39,816 nt of DNA. Source: an uncultured Candidatus Berkelbacteria bacterium. Its GTDB lineage: Bacteria > Patescibacteriota > UBA1384 > CAJBMM01. Shown here one piece after another: positions 7,985 to 15,566 of this stretch. Position 1 is the stretch's first letter, and each line of letters opens with the position of its first letter. A program made the position numbers and the translations under genes. Where the stretch lies: positions 1 through 39,816 of the forward strand of contig CAJBMM010000015.1 in assembly GCA_903954185.1 (NCBI GenBank), written 5' to 3'. Below the pieces are notes generated by a model. That model had not been told where the DNA came from, ran no database searches, and saw only the letters and a program-made list of their open reading frames with translations.

Positions 7985-9295
7985 ATGACACAAATTTTAC
8001 GCATTAAAGGTGGAAAACCGCTTAAAGGCAAAGTTAAAATTTCGGGCGCAAAAAACGAAGTAACTAAATTGATGGTAGCATCAACTTTGTTTGATCGTCC
8101 GTTCTACATCGAAAATGTTCCAGATATCGAGGATGTGCGCATCACTGCCGATATGTTACGCCGCATGGGTGTAGATGTTGCTTTTAGGCCAGATAAGCAT
8201 GTAATAGCTTTAAACGCCACTCGCATGTCTAAGCACGAGGCTGTTTTTGGCGAAGGAAAGGCAAATCGGTTATCAATTTTGTTAGCGGGGCCATTGCTAC
8301 ACAAATTTGGCAAAGCGGTGGTAGAAAAGCCTGGTGGATGCAGAATTGGTGAGCGGCCGTTAGATTTACACCTTTATTACCTTAAACAATTGGGGATAAA
8401 TATTGAAGAAGATGATTATCAAATTTCCTTAAATGGTAAATTAACAGGTGGTTCAATTGAGTTCCCCTATAAAAGTGTCGGCGCAACTGAAGGCGCACTA
8501 CTTGCCTCGGTTTACGCCAAAGGCACAACTGTTATATCAAATCATGCTAACGAACCAGAGATTATTGAGCTAATTAAGGTGCTACAGCAAGCGGGCGCTA
8601 TGATTGAATACGATTCAGAGGGCAGAATTAAAGTGACTGGAGTCGATTACCCCCTACATGTTGACCATCCAATTGCGGTTATTGGTGATAGAGTTGAGGC
8701 TATATCGTACTTTGCCGCAGCGCTGGCAACAAATGGAGATATAATTGCTGAAGGGATAGACCAGAGACACATTTTTACAGCGTTGGCGGTACTGCGTCGC
8801 GCGGGGGCGAAAATTGATATTACGAATGAAAGGATACGCGTTTCTCGTAACGGAATTTTATTGCCGCTAAATGTTGAGACAGATCCGCATCCAGCACTCG
8901 CTACCGATTTTCAGCAAGTCATTGCTGTTTTACTTTCGCAAGCTGAAGGAATAAGCCATATTCACGAAACAGTCTTTGAACATAGATTTACTTATCTTGA
9001 GCAATTAAATAAATTAGGCGGAAAATTCACCGTTTCTACAGACTGTAAACCGTTTAAAGATTGTCGCTTTGTAAATAAAAATGAACACATGGCAACTATT
9101 AAAGGCCCGGCATTTTATCATGGAGGAGAAGCAGAAATTACCGATTTGCGTGCAGCATTTGCCCTTGCGATGGCTGGGCTTTTATCAGATAACGTCACAA
9201 CACTAACTAACGTTCATCATCTATTGCGTGGATATGATAGAGTAATCCAAAAACTACAATCATTAGGCGCAAACGTAGAACTCGAAGAAAGCTAA
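7985..9295 (+). CDS. murA: UDP-N-acetylglucosamine 1-carboxyvinyltransferase
   Basis: First committed step of peptidoglycan synthesis: enolpyruvyl transfer from PEP to UDP-GlcNAc in the cytoplasm. 436 residues with the two-domain EPSP-synthase fold. SGAKNE at 20-25 supplies the catalytic Lys/Asn pair; PGGCRIGERPLDLH contains Cys119, the residue normally alkylated by fosfomycin, so the Cys-to-Asp resistance form is not present; TDFQQ near residue 305 supplies the catalytic Asp; LLRGYDR is near 417. AAGGA lies about 6 nt before the ATG. It implies a peptidoglycan wall, in line with the amidase at 17507. Confidence 0.95.
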   Translation: MTQILRIKGGKPLKGKVKISGAKNEVTKLMVASTLFDRPFYIENVPDIEDVRITADMLRRMGVDVAFRPDKHVIALNATRMSKHEAVFGEGKANRLSILLAGPLLHKFGKAVVEKPGGCRIGERPLDLHLYYLKQLGINIEEDDYQISLNGKLTGGSIEFPYKSVGATEGALLASVYAKGTTVISNHANEPEIIELIKVLQQAGAMIEYDSEGRIKVTGVDYPLHVDHPIAVIGDRVEAISYFAAALATNGDIIAEGIDQRHIFTALAVLRRAGAKIDITNERIRVSRNGILLPLNVETDPHPALATDFQQVIAVLLSQAEGISHIHETVFEHRFTYLEQLNKLGGKFTVSTDCKPFKDCRFVNKNEHMATIKGPAFYHGGEAEITDLRAAFALAMAGLLSDNVTTLTNVHHLLRGYDRVIQKLQSLGANVELEES

Positions 9296-9301
9296 GAAAT
9301 G

Positions 9302-9352
9302 ATGAATTTTAAATTATGAATTTTAAATCAATTTCAAATTTCGAAATTCGAG
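9302..9352. repeat. AT-rich heptad-period array after murA
   Basis: Units such as TGAATTT, TAAATTA, TAAATCA, ATTTCAA and ATTTCGA stay in 7-bp phase immediately after the murA stop codon. Confidence 0.65.
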
Positions 9353-9459
9353 CTTGATTCGTCATTTTTAAATTCATCAATAATCATTCCTAATAAAGTT
9401 CATCAATAGCAATATTTGATATTCCATAGCATCTACCAGCAACCCGCTACAAATTATCG

Positions 9460-10473
9460 TTAGAACTCAATGGCACTCTTAATTCTGTTATCAGAATAAC
9501 TAGATGCGTCGATAAATGCTTTAGGAGTATCGGCAAATTTATAACGATGAGTAATTAAACCATCCGTTAAGATATGTTTATTTGCCAATAGGTGCAATGT
9601 GGGCTCAAATGAATTTAGACAAGTCCAAGAGCCTAAAACGTGAAGTTCTTTTTTCACGATATCCATCATATTTATGCTTGCGTCATGCTCAAAAACACCC
9701 AAAACTGCTACTTTGCCATCTGGGCGCGCAATGGAGAGAGATAGGTCTATTGTTTCATCCCGTCCAACTACTTCAAATACTACATCAGCACCGGCATAAT
9801 TAGTTTCTTTTTTATATTTTTCCGCTACGTCGCCATTTTTCGAATTTAGCGCAATATCTACTAGCTGCTTTTTAGACGCATAATCTAAGCGAGGCTGCAT
9901 AACATCTATTCCACACACCGATGCTCCTGCTGCTTTTGCTACTTGATCAATAAATAACCCTATAGTACCCTGGCCAACAACCACAACGTTATCACCCACG
10001 CCAACACCGGCACGTCTGATGCCATAAACGGCTATCGATAGTGGTTCTACTAATACACCGTCGTCATATGTAAGCTCATCTGGCAACCTATAAACTAATC
10101 GAGCGGGAATGGCTACATATTCCGCTAGGGCGCCAGGTCTATGTAAACCAATAACAGTTGGCTTAATGCATAAATTGCATTTACCAAAATTACAAAATGT
10201 GCAATTTCCACAGCCAATTACATGTTCGGCAACCGCTCTATCGCCTACTTTAACGTTAGTGACATCCAAACCTACTTCGGCAACATCACCCACAAATTCA
10301 TGCCCCATAATTAAGGGCAACGGTACTTTCATTCCACCGTGATAAATATGTAAATCGGTACCACAAATTCCCACCTTTTTAATTTTGAGCAACACCTCAT
10401 CTGCCTTTATCTCAGGCTTTGGCACCTCGGCAAATTTAAATTTTTCTTTCCCAATTAACTGTAATGCTTTCAT
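9460..10473 (-). CDS. zinc-dependent medium-chain alcohol/polyol dehydrogenase
   Basis: A 337-residue MDR-family oxidoreductase. The start is ATG 10473, where AGGAGGG lies 4-5 nt upstream; an earlier in-frame ATG at 10512 lacks such a site. Catalytic zinc ligands are Cys37 in GICGTD and His58-Glu59 in GHEF. The structural zinc lobe CxxCxxCx7C (Cys88, 91, 94, 102) is complete. The Rossmann motif VGQGTIGL lies near residue 163, and an Asp at the end of the second strand (CGID) favours NAD over NADP. It is related to threonine, sorbitol and butanediol dehydrogenases; the substrate is not assignable. It stands alone, convergent with murA. Confidence 0.85.
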   Translation of the reverse strand: MKALQLIGKEKFKFAEVPKPEIKADEVLLKIKKVGICGTDLHIYHGGMKVPLPLIMGHEFVGDVAEVGLDVTNVKVGDRAVAEHVIGCGNCTFCNFGKCNLCIKPTVIGLHRPGALAEYVAIPARLVYRLPDELTYDDGVLVEPLSIAVYGIRRAGVGVGDNVVVVGQGTIGLFIDQVAKAAGASVCGIDVMQPRLDYASKKQLVDIALNSKNGDVAEKYKKETNYAGADVVFEVVGRDETIDLSLSIARPDGKVAVLGVFEHDASINMMDIVKKELHVLGSWTCLNSFEPTLHLLANKHILTDGLITHRYKFADTPKAFIDASSYSDNRIKSAIEF

Positions 10474-10619
10474 TTTCCCTCCTATTTGCCATTCCAAGCT
10501 AATTTTTTCCATTCGGAGCGATTCAATAATATCTAATGAGAGGCTCTAGTATAAATTATGCTCGGTTAATTATTCACATTATATATAAGCATATCACACA
10601 CGACGCACTTAAATTAGTC

Positions 10620-10648
10620 TTGACAGTCTTAATAATTAATGTTACACT
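10620..10648 (+). promoter_or_regulatory. strong promoter of the GC-rich orphan gene
   Basis: Perfect TTGACA at 10620, a 17-bp spacer and TACACT at 10643-10648. Transcription would start near 10655, about 23 nt before the ATG at 10678. Confidence 0.75.
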
Positions 10649-10677
10649 ATCGATAATCTGTCGCACGAGGTAGCAAG

Positions 10678-11316
10678 ATGCAAAAATCGGTCCACGGTCT
10701 TCAAGTCGTAGTGCCCGGCATCGGCCGGTTGATCCTACAGGGGCGTGCAGAAGAGATAGCTGCACATGCCAGTTGGTGTCTCGCGCAGGAAGCAATACGA
10801 ACCGATTCATCGGCTTTCGGAGATCCTCCGGGCATTCCTTGGCTGTATCGCTTGCGCTCGAGACTAAAGCGTCTTTTCAGCGCCAAGAAAGCCGATCGAA
10901 TTGGGCCACACGGATTCTTCTATGACAGTTGGGACCACCTACTGAAAGGCACGTTCATAATGCCCGACCTTACGTGGGACGGTTCGGAGGTGCTCGCTAT
11001 CTTTGATGCACAAGGAGGGCGTGAAATAGTCATGGGAGATCACTTTGAGGAACTCCCCCTGTCTCAAGCCAAACTCCCTGCGTCTTACGTAGACTGGGCA
11101 AACAGGTTGGTAGCAAGGCTGAACCAATGTTGGAGTGACTCATTTGTGTCTATTGGAGATGACCCAGACGGTTCAATGAACTTAATGGTAAACATCCCTA
11201 TAGTAATCACAAAGGCTGGCGAAGTTGCCAGATATACAAGACGCATCATGGAGATCATGCAGGAATGCGCCACTCAGATCGCCAACGATATGGCGCCCAA
11301 TCAGCCGCCCCCGTAG
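10678..11316 (+). CDS. orphan protein of unknown function, GC-rich cassette
   Basis: I do not recognise this 212-residue protein. It starts MQKSVHGLQVVVPGIGR, has a basic stretch (LYRLRSRLKRLF) near 56-67, then a mixed alpha/beta segment with FIMPDLTWDG near 94 and VNIPIVITKAGE near 171, and ends in a predicted helix and QPPP. No signal peptide or membrane segment is seen. GAGG lies about 7 nt before the ATG. Codon use is much richer in G and C than any neighbour (CGC, GCC, CTG, GGC common), while the flanking promoter is AT-rich. With its own consensus promoter and a hairpin terminator overlapping the stop codon, it looks like a self-contained acquired gene. Confidence 0.7.
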   Translation: MQKSVHGLQVVVPGIGRLILQGRAEEIAAHASWCLAQEAIRTDSSAFGDPPGIPWLYRLRSRLKRLFSAKKADRIGPHGFFYDSWDHLLKGTFIMPDLTWDGSEVLAIFDAQGGREIVMGDHFEELPLSQAKLPASYVDWANRLVARLNQCWSDSFVSIGDDPDGSMNLMVNIPIVITKAGEVARYTRRIMEIMQECATQIANDMAPNQPPP

Positions 11317-11329
11317 CCGGGGGTGGCTG
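11302..11329. terminator. GC-rich terminator overlapping the stop codon
   Basis: CAGCCGCCCCC pairs with GGGGGTGGCTG (11 bp, one G-U) around a 6-nt loop that includes the TAG stop, followed by TTACCTTTT. The DUF4342 gene stops at 11330 on the other strand, so it may serve both genes. Confidence 0.85.
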
Positions 11330-11596
11330 TTACCTTTTCTCGACAATAATAGTGCAGTTTGTAACCAATGCAGCTAAGGCGCCTACGGCGGCTAGAACGG
11401 GTGCGAGAACGACGCCGATTGCACCAACGGTTAAAGGAAACTCAGCAATTACTTGATCTGCTTCATTTTTTACGATAATTTTTCTAGCATTACCCTCTTT
11501 GATAATGTTTTCGATCTTACTTTTTAGCTCTGCTCCAGAAACTTTAAATTGCTCAAAATTTTCGCCTTGACTAGACCCATCATTTTTGATTGCCAT
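11330..11596 (-). CDS. DUF4342-domain protein
   Basis: An 88-residue protein from the ATG at 11596, which has AAAGGTGG 4 nt upstream; a longer in-frame reading to 11755 runs through a heptad repeat and lacks a start site. After a polar N-terminus the pattern FEQFKVSGAELKSKIENIIKEG, then RKIIVKNE, then a hydrophobic Val/Ala/Leu segment (about residues 55-80) ending in TNCTIIVEK, matches DUF4342. These are small proteins with an amphipathic helix, a beta hairpin and one or two membrane helices; their role is unknown. Confidence 0.8.
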   Translation of the reverse strand: MAIKNDGSSQGENFEQFKVSGAELKSKIENIIKEGNARKIIVKNEADQVIAEFPLTVGAIGVVLAPVLAAVGALAALVTNCTIIVEKR

Positions 11597-11800
11597 TTTT
11601 CCACCTTTATTTTTATCTTTATTATAACATTTTGGCAAATAAATAGAAACGGAAAAACGTTGACAAATGAATCTCGAGTCTTGAATGTTACAGAAGTTAA
11701 GAAACATTAGGCCAATATAAAAGCTCACCACCTTCCTTAATTCTGCATTCTGCATTTTGCATTTTGAATTGTACTTCCCCTATTGCAATGCATACATACC
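11597..11800. other. AT-rich spacer with a heptad array
   Basis: ATTCTGC, ATTCTGC, ATTTTGC and ATTTTGA run in 7-bp phase at 11740-11770. Nothing gene-like is seen in 11597-11780, the part of the 391-bp gap before the nrdD promoter and leader. Confidence 0.65.
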
Positions 11801-11813
11801 AATATGCTATGAT
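11783..11813 (+). promoter_or_regulatory. predicted nrdD promoter
   Basis: TTGCAA at 11783-11788 and TATGAT at 11808-11813 with a 19-bp spacer. The predicted start near 11820 coincides with the first base of the structured leader. Confidence 0.5.
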
Positions 11814-11819
11814 ACTAAC

Positions 11820-11935
11820 AGCCCCTACTTAAAGAGACTTTGTAAGGATTTAACCAACACTTTGGTTGTTTTCCATACTGTTTTTGGCGACTAAACTTTA
11901 AGCAAGCGGGGTATATTGACCTGGCTTTTTTATTT
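11820..11935 (+). ncRNA. candidate structured leader or small RNA upstream of nrdD
   Basis: A closing helix is built from CCCC (11822-11825) with GGGG (11908-11911) and CTTAAAG (11828-11834) with CTTTAAG (11896-11902), separated by an asymmetric internal loop (TA against CAAGC). Inside, AACCAA pairs with TTGGTT (11852-11867) around a 4-nt loop. The block begins at the predicted transcription start and is followed by CTTTTTTATTT at about 11925-11935. It could be a riboswitch-like leader or a short terminated RNA. I could not match it to a known riboswitch class. Confidence 0.45.
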
Positions 11936-11987
11936 GATTACAATTATAAATCACATCAAAATAGGCACTTCATAAGGAGGGAGTAAA

Positions 11988-14144
11988 ATGTACAAAACGA
12001 TACGAAAACGCGACGGAAAGCTAGTTGCCTTTGAGTCTGAAAAGATAGCCATTGCTATTGCCAAAGCTGGTAAAGCTACAGGTGAATTTGGGGATGAAGA
12101 AGCTCAAGAGTTAGCTGATTTAGTTATGGAGCGCGCGCCTAAAATGATAAGGCGTCGCATTCCAACGGTTGAGGAATTGCAAGATGTAGTTGAAGAAGTA
12201 TTGGTTAATTCCGAATACCGCGGCACTGCTAAAGCATATATAATCTATCGTCAAAAACATGCCGAAATGCGCGATTTAGAAGAAAAGCAACGCGTCGATT
12301 TAATGGATCAATACTTACAAAATTTAGACTGGCAAGTGAATGAAAACTCTAACATGTCGTACTCTCTTCAGGGTTTAAATAACTATATTGCCAGCGAAGT
12401 ATGTAAAAGTTATTGGCTACACAAAATTTACTCCCCAGAAATTCGTCGCGCTTATACCGAGGGTGATCTTCATATTCATGATTTAAATATACTTTCAACA
12501 TATTGCGTTGGTTGGGATTTGCAAGATTTGTTACGCGTTGGTTTTCAAGGCGCCGCCGATAAGATTGAATCAAAGCCCGCTAAACATTTACGCACAGCCA
12601 TGGGGCAATTAGTTAATTTCTTTTACACTCTGCAAGGAGAATCGGCTGGTGCCCAAGCCGTATCTAACTTTGATACTTTGCTTGCTCCATTTATTCGATA
12701 CGATAAATTAGAGTATTCCGATGTCAAACAAATGATGCAAGAATTTATGTTTAACATGAATGTGCCAACTCGTGTAGGTTTTCAAACTCCATTTACCAAT
12801 GTAACCCTAGACTTAACGCCACCCTCAACATTGGCAAATGAGCCTGTAGTCATTGGTGGCGTGCCTCAAAAAGAAACATATTCCGAATTTCAAGAAGAAA
12901 TGAATATGTTTAATAAGGCATTTTACGAGGTTGTTGGAGAAGGCGATGCTAAGGGGCGTGTTTTTACATTCCCAATTCCGACGTATAACATAACCAAAGA
13001 TTTTGATTGGGATAACCCAAATTACGAAGGCTTATGGCAAATGACCGCAAAATATGGCATCCCGTACTTTTCTAACTTTGTAAATTCCGATATGAGCCCA
13101 GAAGATGCTCGAAGCATGTGCTGTCGCCTGCGCCTAGATAATCGCGAATTGCGCAAACGTGGCGGGGGTTTATTTGGCGCCAACCCATTAACTGGATCTA
13201 TCGGCGTCGTTACCATCAACATGCCGCGTTTAGGTTATCGATCGCGCGATAAACGAGAGTTCTTATTTAATCTAAGTTATATAATGGATTTAGCCAAAGA
13301 TAGTTTAGAGACAAAAAGAAAAGTATTAGAACGATTTACTGATGCGGGTTTATATCCATATAGTAAATTCTACCTTAGAGATATTAAAGAGAAAAATGAT
13401 AAATTCTGGGCGAATCACTTTTCGACCATTGGGTTAGTTGGGCTAAACGAGGCAGCCATCAACTTATTTGGTAAAGATTTGACCACGGCAGAAGGACAAA
13501 AATTTGGCATAGAAGTTTTAGAGTTTATGCGCGAAAGAATGCAAAAATATCAAGAAGAAACCGAAAACTATTACAATCTAGAAGCAACCCCCGCAGAAGG
13601 TACTGCGTACCGCCTAGCCAAAAAAGATAAAGAAAAATATCCAGATATTTATGTTGCCAACGAAGATTTTGTACAAGACAAAGTACAAGAGCCATATTAT
13701 ACAAACTCATCGCACATCCCCGTAGATTATACTGATGATGCATTTGAATTATTAGACTTGCAAGATACTCTACAGACTAAATATACTGGGGGCACCGTTG
13801 TTCATCTGTTCATCGGTGAAGAAATTAAAGACGCAAACTCTGTAAAATCGATGGTGCGCACGGTTTGTAATAAGTATCATCTGCCATACTTTACCATGAC
13901 CCCTACATTTTCAGTTTGCCCAACGCACGGTTATGTTGCCGGAAAAGTTCCCACTTGCGAAAAATGCGGCGCTGAAAATAATGTTTATTCTCGCATAGTT
14001 GGTTATATTCGCCCTGTTAAGCAATGGAATGTGGGCAAAAAAGCAGAGTTCTCTAACAGACAAACATTCAAAATGGAGCATTCTGCCCCCAAACCAGCCA
14101 AGGGCATAAAGAAAGTAAAAGAGAAAGAACTAGTATTAGTCTAG
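11988..14144 (+). CDS. nrdD: anaerobic ribonucleoside-triphosphate reductase
   Basis: Class III glycyl-radical reductase making dNTPs from NTPs without oxygen. 718 residues: an N-terminal ATP-cone (about 1-95, starting KTIRKRDGKLVAFESEKI) for allosteric control, then the ten-stranded barrel. The C-terminal zinc site is CPTHGYV plus CEKCG near residues 645-665. The radical-bearing loop SRIVGYIRPV lies just after it, followed by QWNVGKKAEF, as in the family. AAGGAGGG lies 6 nt before the ATG. nrdG follows 133 bp later. Confidence 0.95.
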   Translation: MYKTIRKRDGKLVAFESEKIAIAIAKAGKATGEFGDEEAQELADLVMERAPKMIRRRIPTVEELQDVVEEVLVNSEYRGTAKAYIIYRQKHAEMRDLEEKQRVDLMDQYLQNLDWQVNENSNMSYSLQGLNNYIASEVCKSYWLHKIYSPEIRRAYTEGDLHIHDLNILSTYCVGWDLQDLLRVGFQGAADKIESKPAKHLRTAMGQLVNFFYTLQGESAGAQAVSNFDTLLAPFIRYDKLEYSDVKQMMQEFMFNMNVPTRVGFQTPFTNVTLDLTPPSTLANEPVVIGGVPQKETYSEFQEEMNMFNKAFYEVVGEGDAKGRVFTFPIPTYNITKDFDWDNPNYEGLWQMTAKYGIPYFSNFVNSDMSPEDARSMCCRLRLDNRELRKRGGGLFGANPLTGSIGVVTINMPRLGYRSRDKREFLFNLSYIMDLAKDSLETKRKVLERFTDAGLYPYSKFYLRDIKEKNDKFWANHFSTIGLVGLNEAAINLFGKDLTTAEGQKFGIEVLEFMRERMQKYQEETENYYNLEATPAEGTAYRLAKKDKEKYPDIYVANEDFVQDKVQEPYYTNSSHIPVDYTDDAFELLDLQDTLQTKYTGGTVVHLFIGEEIKDANSVKSMVRTVCNKYHLPYFTMTPTFSVCPTHGYVAGKVPTCEKCGAENNVYSRIVGYIRPVKQWNVGKKAEFSNRQTFKMEHSAPKPAKGIKKVKEKELVLV

Positions 14145-14155
14145 AACGGTAGCTT

Positions 14156-14181
14156 GTAGGGGCGGACCCGAGTGTCCGCCC
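14156..14181 (+). repeat. GTAG-led REP-like hairpin
   Basis: GTAG is immediately followed by a perfect 8-bp stem, GGGCGGAC and GTCCGCCC, with a 6-nt loop. This is the organisation of REP sequences recognised by RAYT (TnpA-REP) transposases. Lies 12 bp past the nrdD stop. Confidence 0.75.
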
Positions 14182-14246
14182 AAATAAGATTTATAATAAA
14201 GGAGTGTTGTATTTGTGGGCTAGACTATAAATGATTATTCATTCTT

Positions 14247-14277
14247 CTACAACCTACAACCTACAACCTACAACCTA
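14247..14277. repeat. heptad-period array abutting the nrdG start codon
   Basis: Four exact CTACAAC units and a partial fifth end directly at the ATG of nrdG, so the position of the ribosome binding site is occupied by repeat DNA without a Shine-Dalgarno. Confidence 0.9.
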
Positions 14278-14964
14278 ATGCTCATTGGTGGTTTACAAAA
14301 AACTACATTAGTAGATTATCCAGGCAAGGTAGCCGCAACTGTATTTACCCTAGGATGTTCTTTTAGATGTCATTTTTGCCATAATCCTGAGTTAGTTTTG
14401 CCAGAACAATTTAACCCAGTTATCCCAACAGAAACGGTGATGGACTTTTTTAAATCACGTATTGGCAAATTAGAAGCGGTTTGTATTACTGGCGGCGAGC
14501 CAACAGTTCAAAAAGATATTGGAAAGTTTATCGCAGACCTTAAAGCACTTGGATACTTGGTTAAACTAGATACCAACGGCACTATGCCAGATGTATTACA
14601 AAAATTAATCGATGCAAAAAACATCGATTATATTGCCATGGATATTAAAGGCCCTATAGAACGCTATGCTGAGATTACGTCATCGAAAGGTTTTGAAGAA
14701 AAAATTCAACAAAGCATTAAAATGATAATGGCATCTGGTATTCCATATGAATTTCGCACCACCATCGCCAAACCGCTGCACAGCATTAACGATTTTAAAG
14801 GCATCGGTCAATTAATAAATGGATCGAATTTATATTATATTCAAAATTTTGTTTCTTCCAAACAAGTTGACGATAAAATGACACTTCAACCTTTTTCACA
14901 AAGCGAGCTTGAACTTGGCTTATCATTTATTAAAAAATATGTAAATAAAGCGTATATTAGATAA
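14278..14964 (+). CDS. nrdG: anaerobic RNR-activating radical SAM protein
   Basis: Radical SAM enzyme that installs the glycyl radical on NrdD using a 4Fe-4S cluster and S-adenosylmethionine. 228 residues: CSFRCHFCHN at about 27-36 supplies the CxxxCxxC cluster ligands; CITGGEPT near 75 is the SAM-binding GGE motif; KLDTNGT near 99 and MDIKGP near 121 fit the activase family. There is no Shine-Dalgarno; a heptad array ends at the ATG. The neighbour nrdD fixes its role. Its stop codon touches the next ATG, suggesting coupled translation. Confidence 0.92.
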   Translation: MLIGGLQKTTLVDYPGKVAATVFTLGCSFRCHFCHNPELVLPEQFNPVIPTETVMDFFKSRIGKLEAVCITGGEPTVQKDIGKFIADLKALGYLVKLDTNGTMPDVLQKLIDAKNIDYIAMDIKGPIERYAEITSSKGFEEKIQQSIKMIMASGIPYEFRTTIAKPLHSINDFKGIGQLINGSNLYYIQNFVSSKQVDDKMTLQPFSQSELELGLSFIKKYVNKAYIR

Positions 14965-15360
14965 ATGGATGCACAAACATATTACAAAAGCTTAAAACTT
15001 CCGCCGCTGGCGCCGCCAACTTGGGCTTTTGGCACAGTGTGGCCCATTTTGTACGCAATAATTTTTATTAGTTATGGCAATGTTCTATTCAAAGCAATTA
15101 AAGGCGAGGTTAGCTGGTTGTTTACTTTACCATTTGCAATTAATTTAATTGCCAACTTTGCTTTTACCTATTTTCAATTTGGATTAAAAAACAATTATTT
15201 AGCAGCTGCCGACGCCTTAATAATGTGGATAACTATCATTATTACAATTATTTTACTTTGGCATAATTATCGAGCACTCGCCTATTGGCAAATTCCATAT
15301 TTTGTCTGGGTTAGCTTTGCTTCATATTTACAGATAAGCATCGCTATTTTAAATAAATAA
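14965..15360 (+). CDS. TspO/MBR-family tryptophan-rich membrane protein
   Basis: A 131-residue protein with five predicted membrane helices, the TspO fold. N-terminal YYKSLKLPPLAPPTWAFGTVWPILY (discontinuous family motif of Pro and Trp residues) and the Trp-rich C-terminal helix region LAYWQIPYFVWVSFASYLQ are diagnostic. TspO proteins bind porphyrins and steroids and modulate stress responses in bacteria. The start codon follows the nrdG stop without a gap, so it is probably translated from the same message. Confidence 0.85.
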   Translation: MDAQTYYKSLKLPPLAPPTWAFGTVWPILYAIIFISYGNVLFKAIKGEVSWLFTLPFAINLIANFAFTYFQFGLKNNYLAAADALIMWITIIITIILLWHNYRALAYWQIPYFVWVSFASYLQISIAILNK

Positions 15361-15440
15361 TTTGACATTTGCGTTACTAATATGTATAATTAATATATCC
15401 AAATCGGGATTTTTTTATTTACTAGACGAATAATAATTTT

Positions 15441-15466
15441 GTCATCCCTGCGCAGGCAGGGATCCA
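15441..15466. repeat. GTCATCCCTGC...GCAGGGATCC palindrome
   Basis: The perfect arms ATCCCTGC and GCAGGGAT enclose a GCAG loop. It carries the outer GTC...ATCC ends of the palindrome superfamily. Confidence 0.75.
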
Positions 15467-15485
15467 GTCTTTACATATTTATCAT

Positions 15486-15553
15486 ATAGATTCCTGCCCG
15501 TTCGACAGGCTCAGGGTCTCTAGTGCAATCGAATGACCTTCGCAGGAATGACA
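15486..15553. repeat. composite palindromic repeat before typA (inverted copy of 3431-3496)
   Basis: Reads ATAGATTCCTGCCCG to TTCGCAGGAATGAC. Compared with the reverse complement of 3431-3496 it differs by only a few positions and one single-base indel in the middle (GTCTGAGCGC against GTCTCTAGTGC). It ends 13 bp before the typA ATG. Confidence 0.85.
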
Positions 15554-15566
15554 GTTGAAAGAATTG

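Noticed and set aside
11597-11755. Extended N-terminus of the DUF4342 protein
   Set aside because: The extra codons run into an ATTCTGC heptad array; the internal ATG at 11596 has a good ribosome binding site and starts at the family domain.
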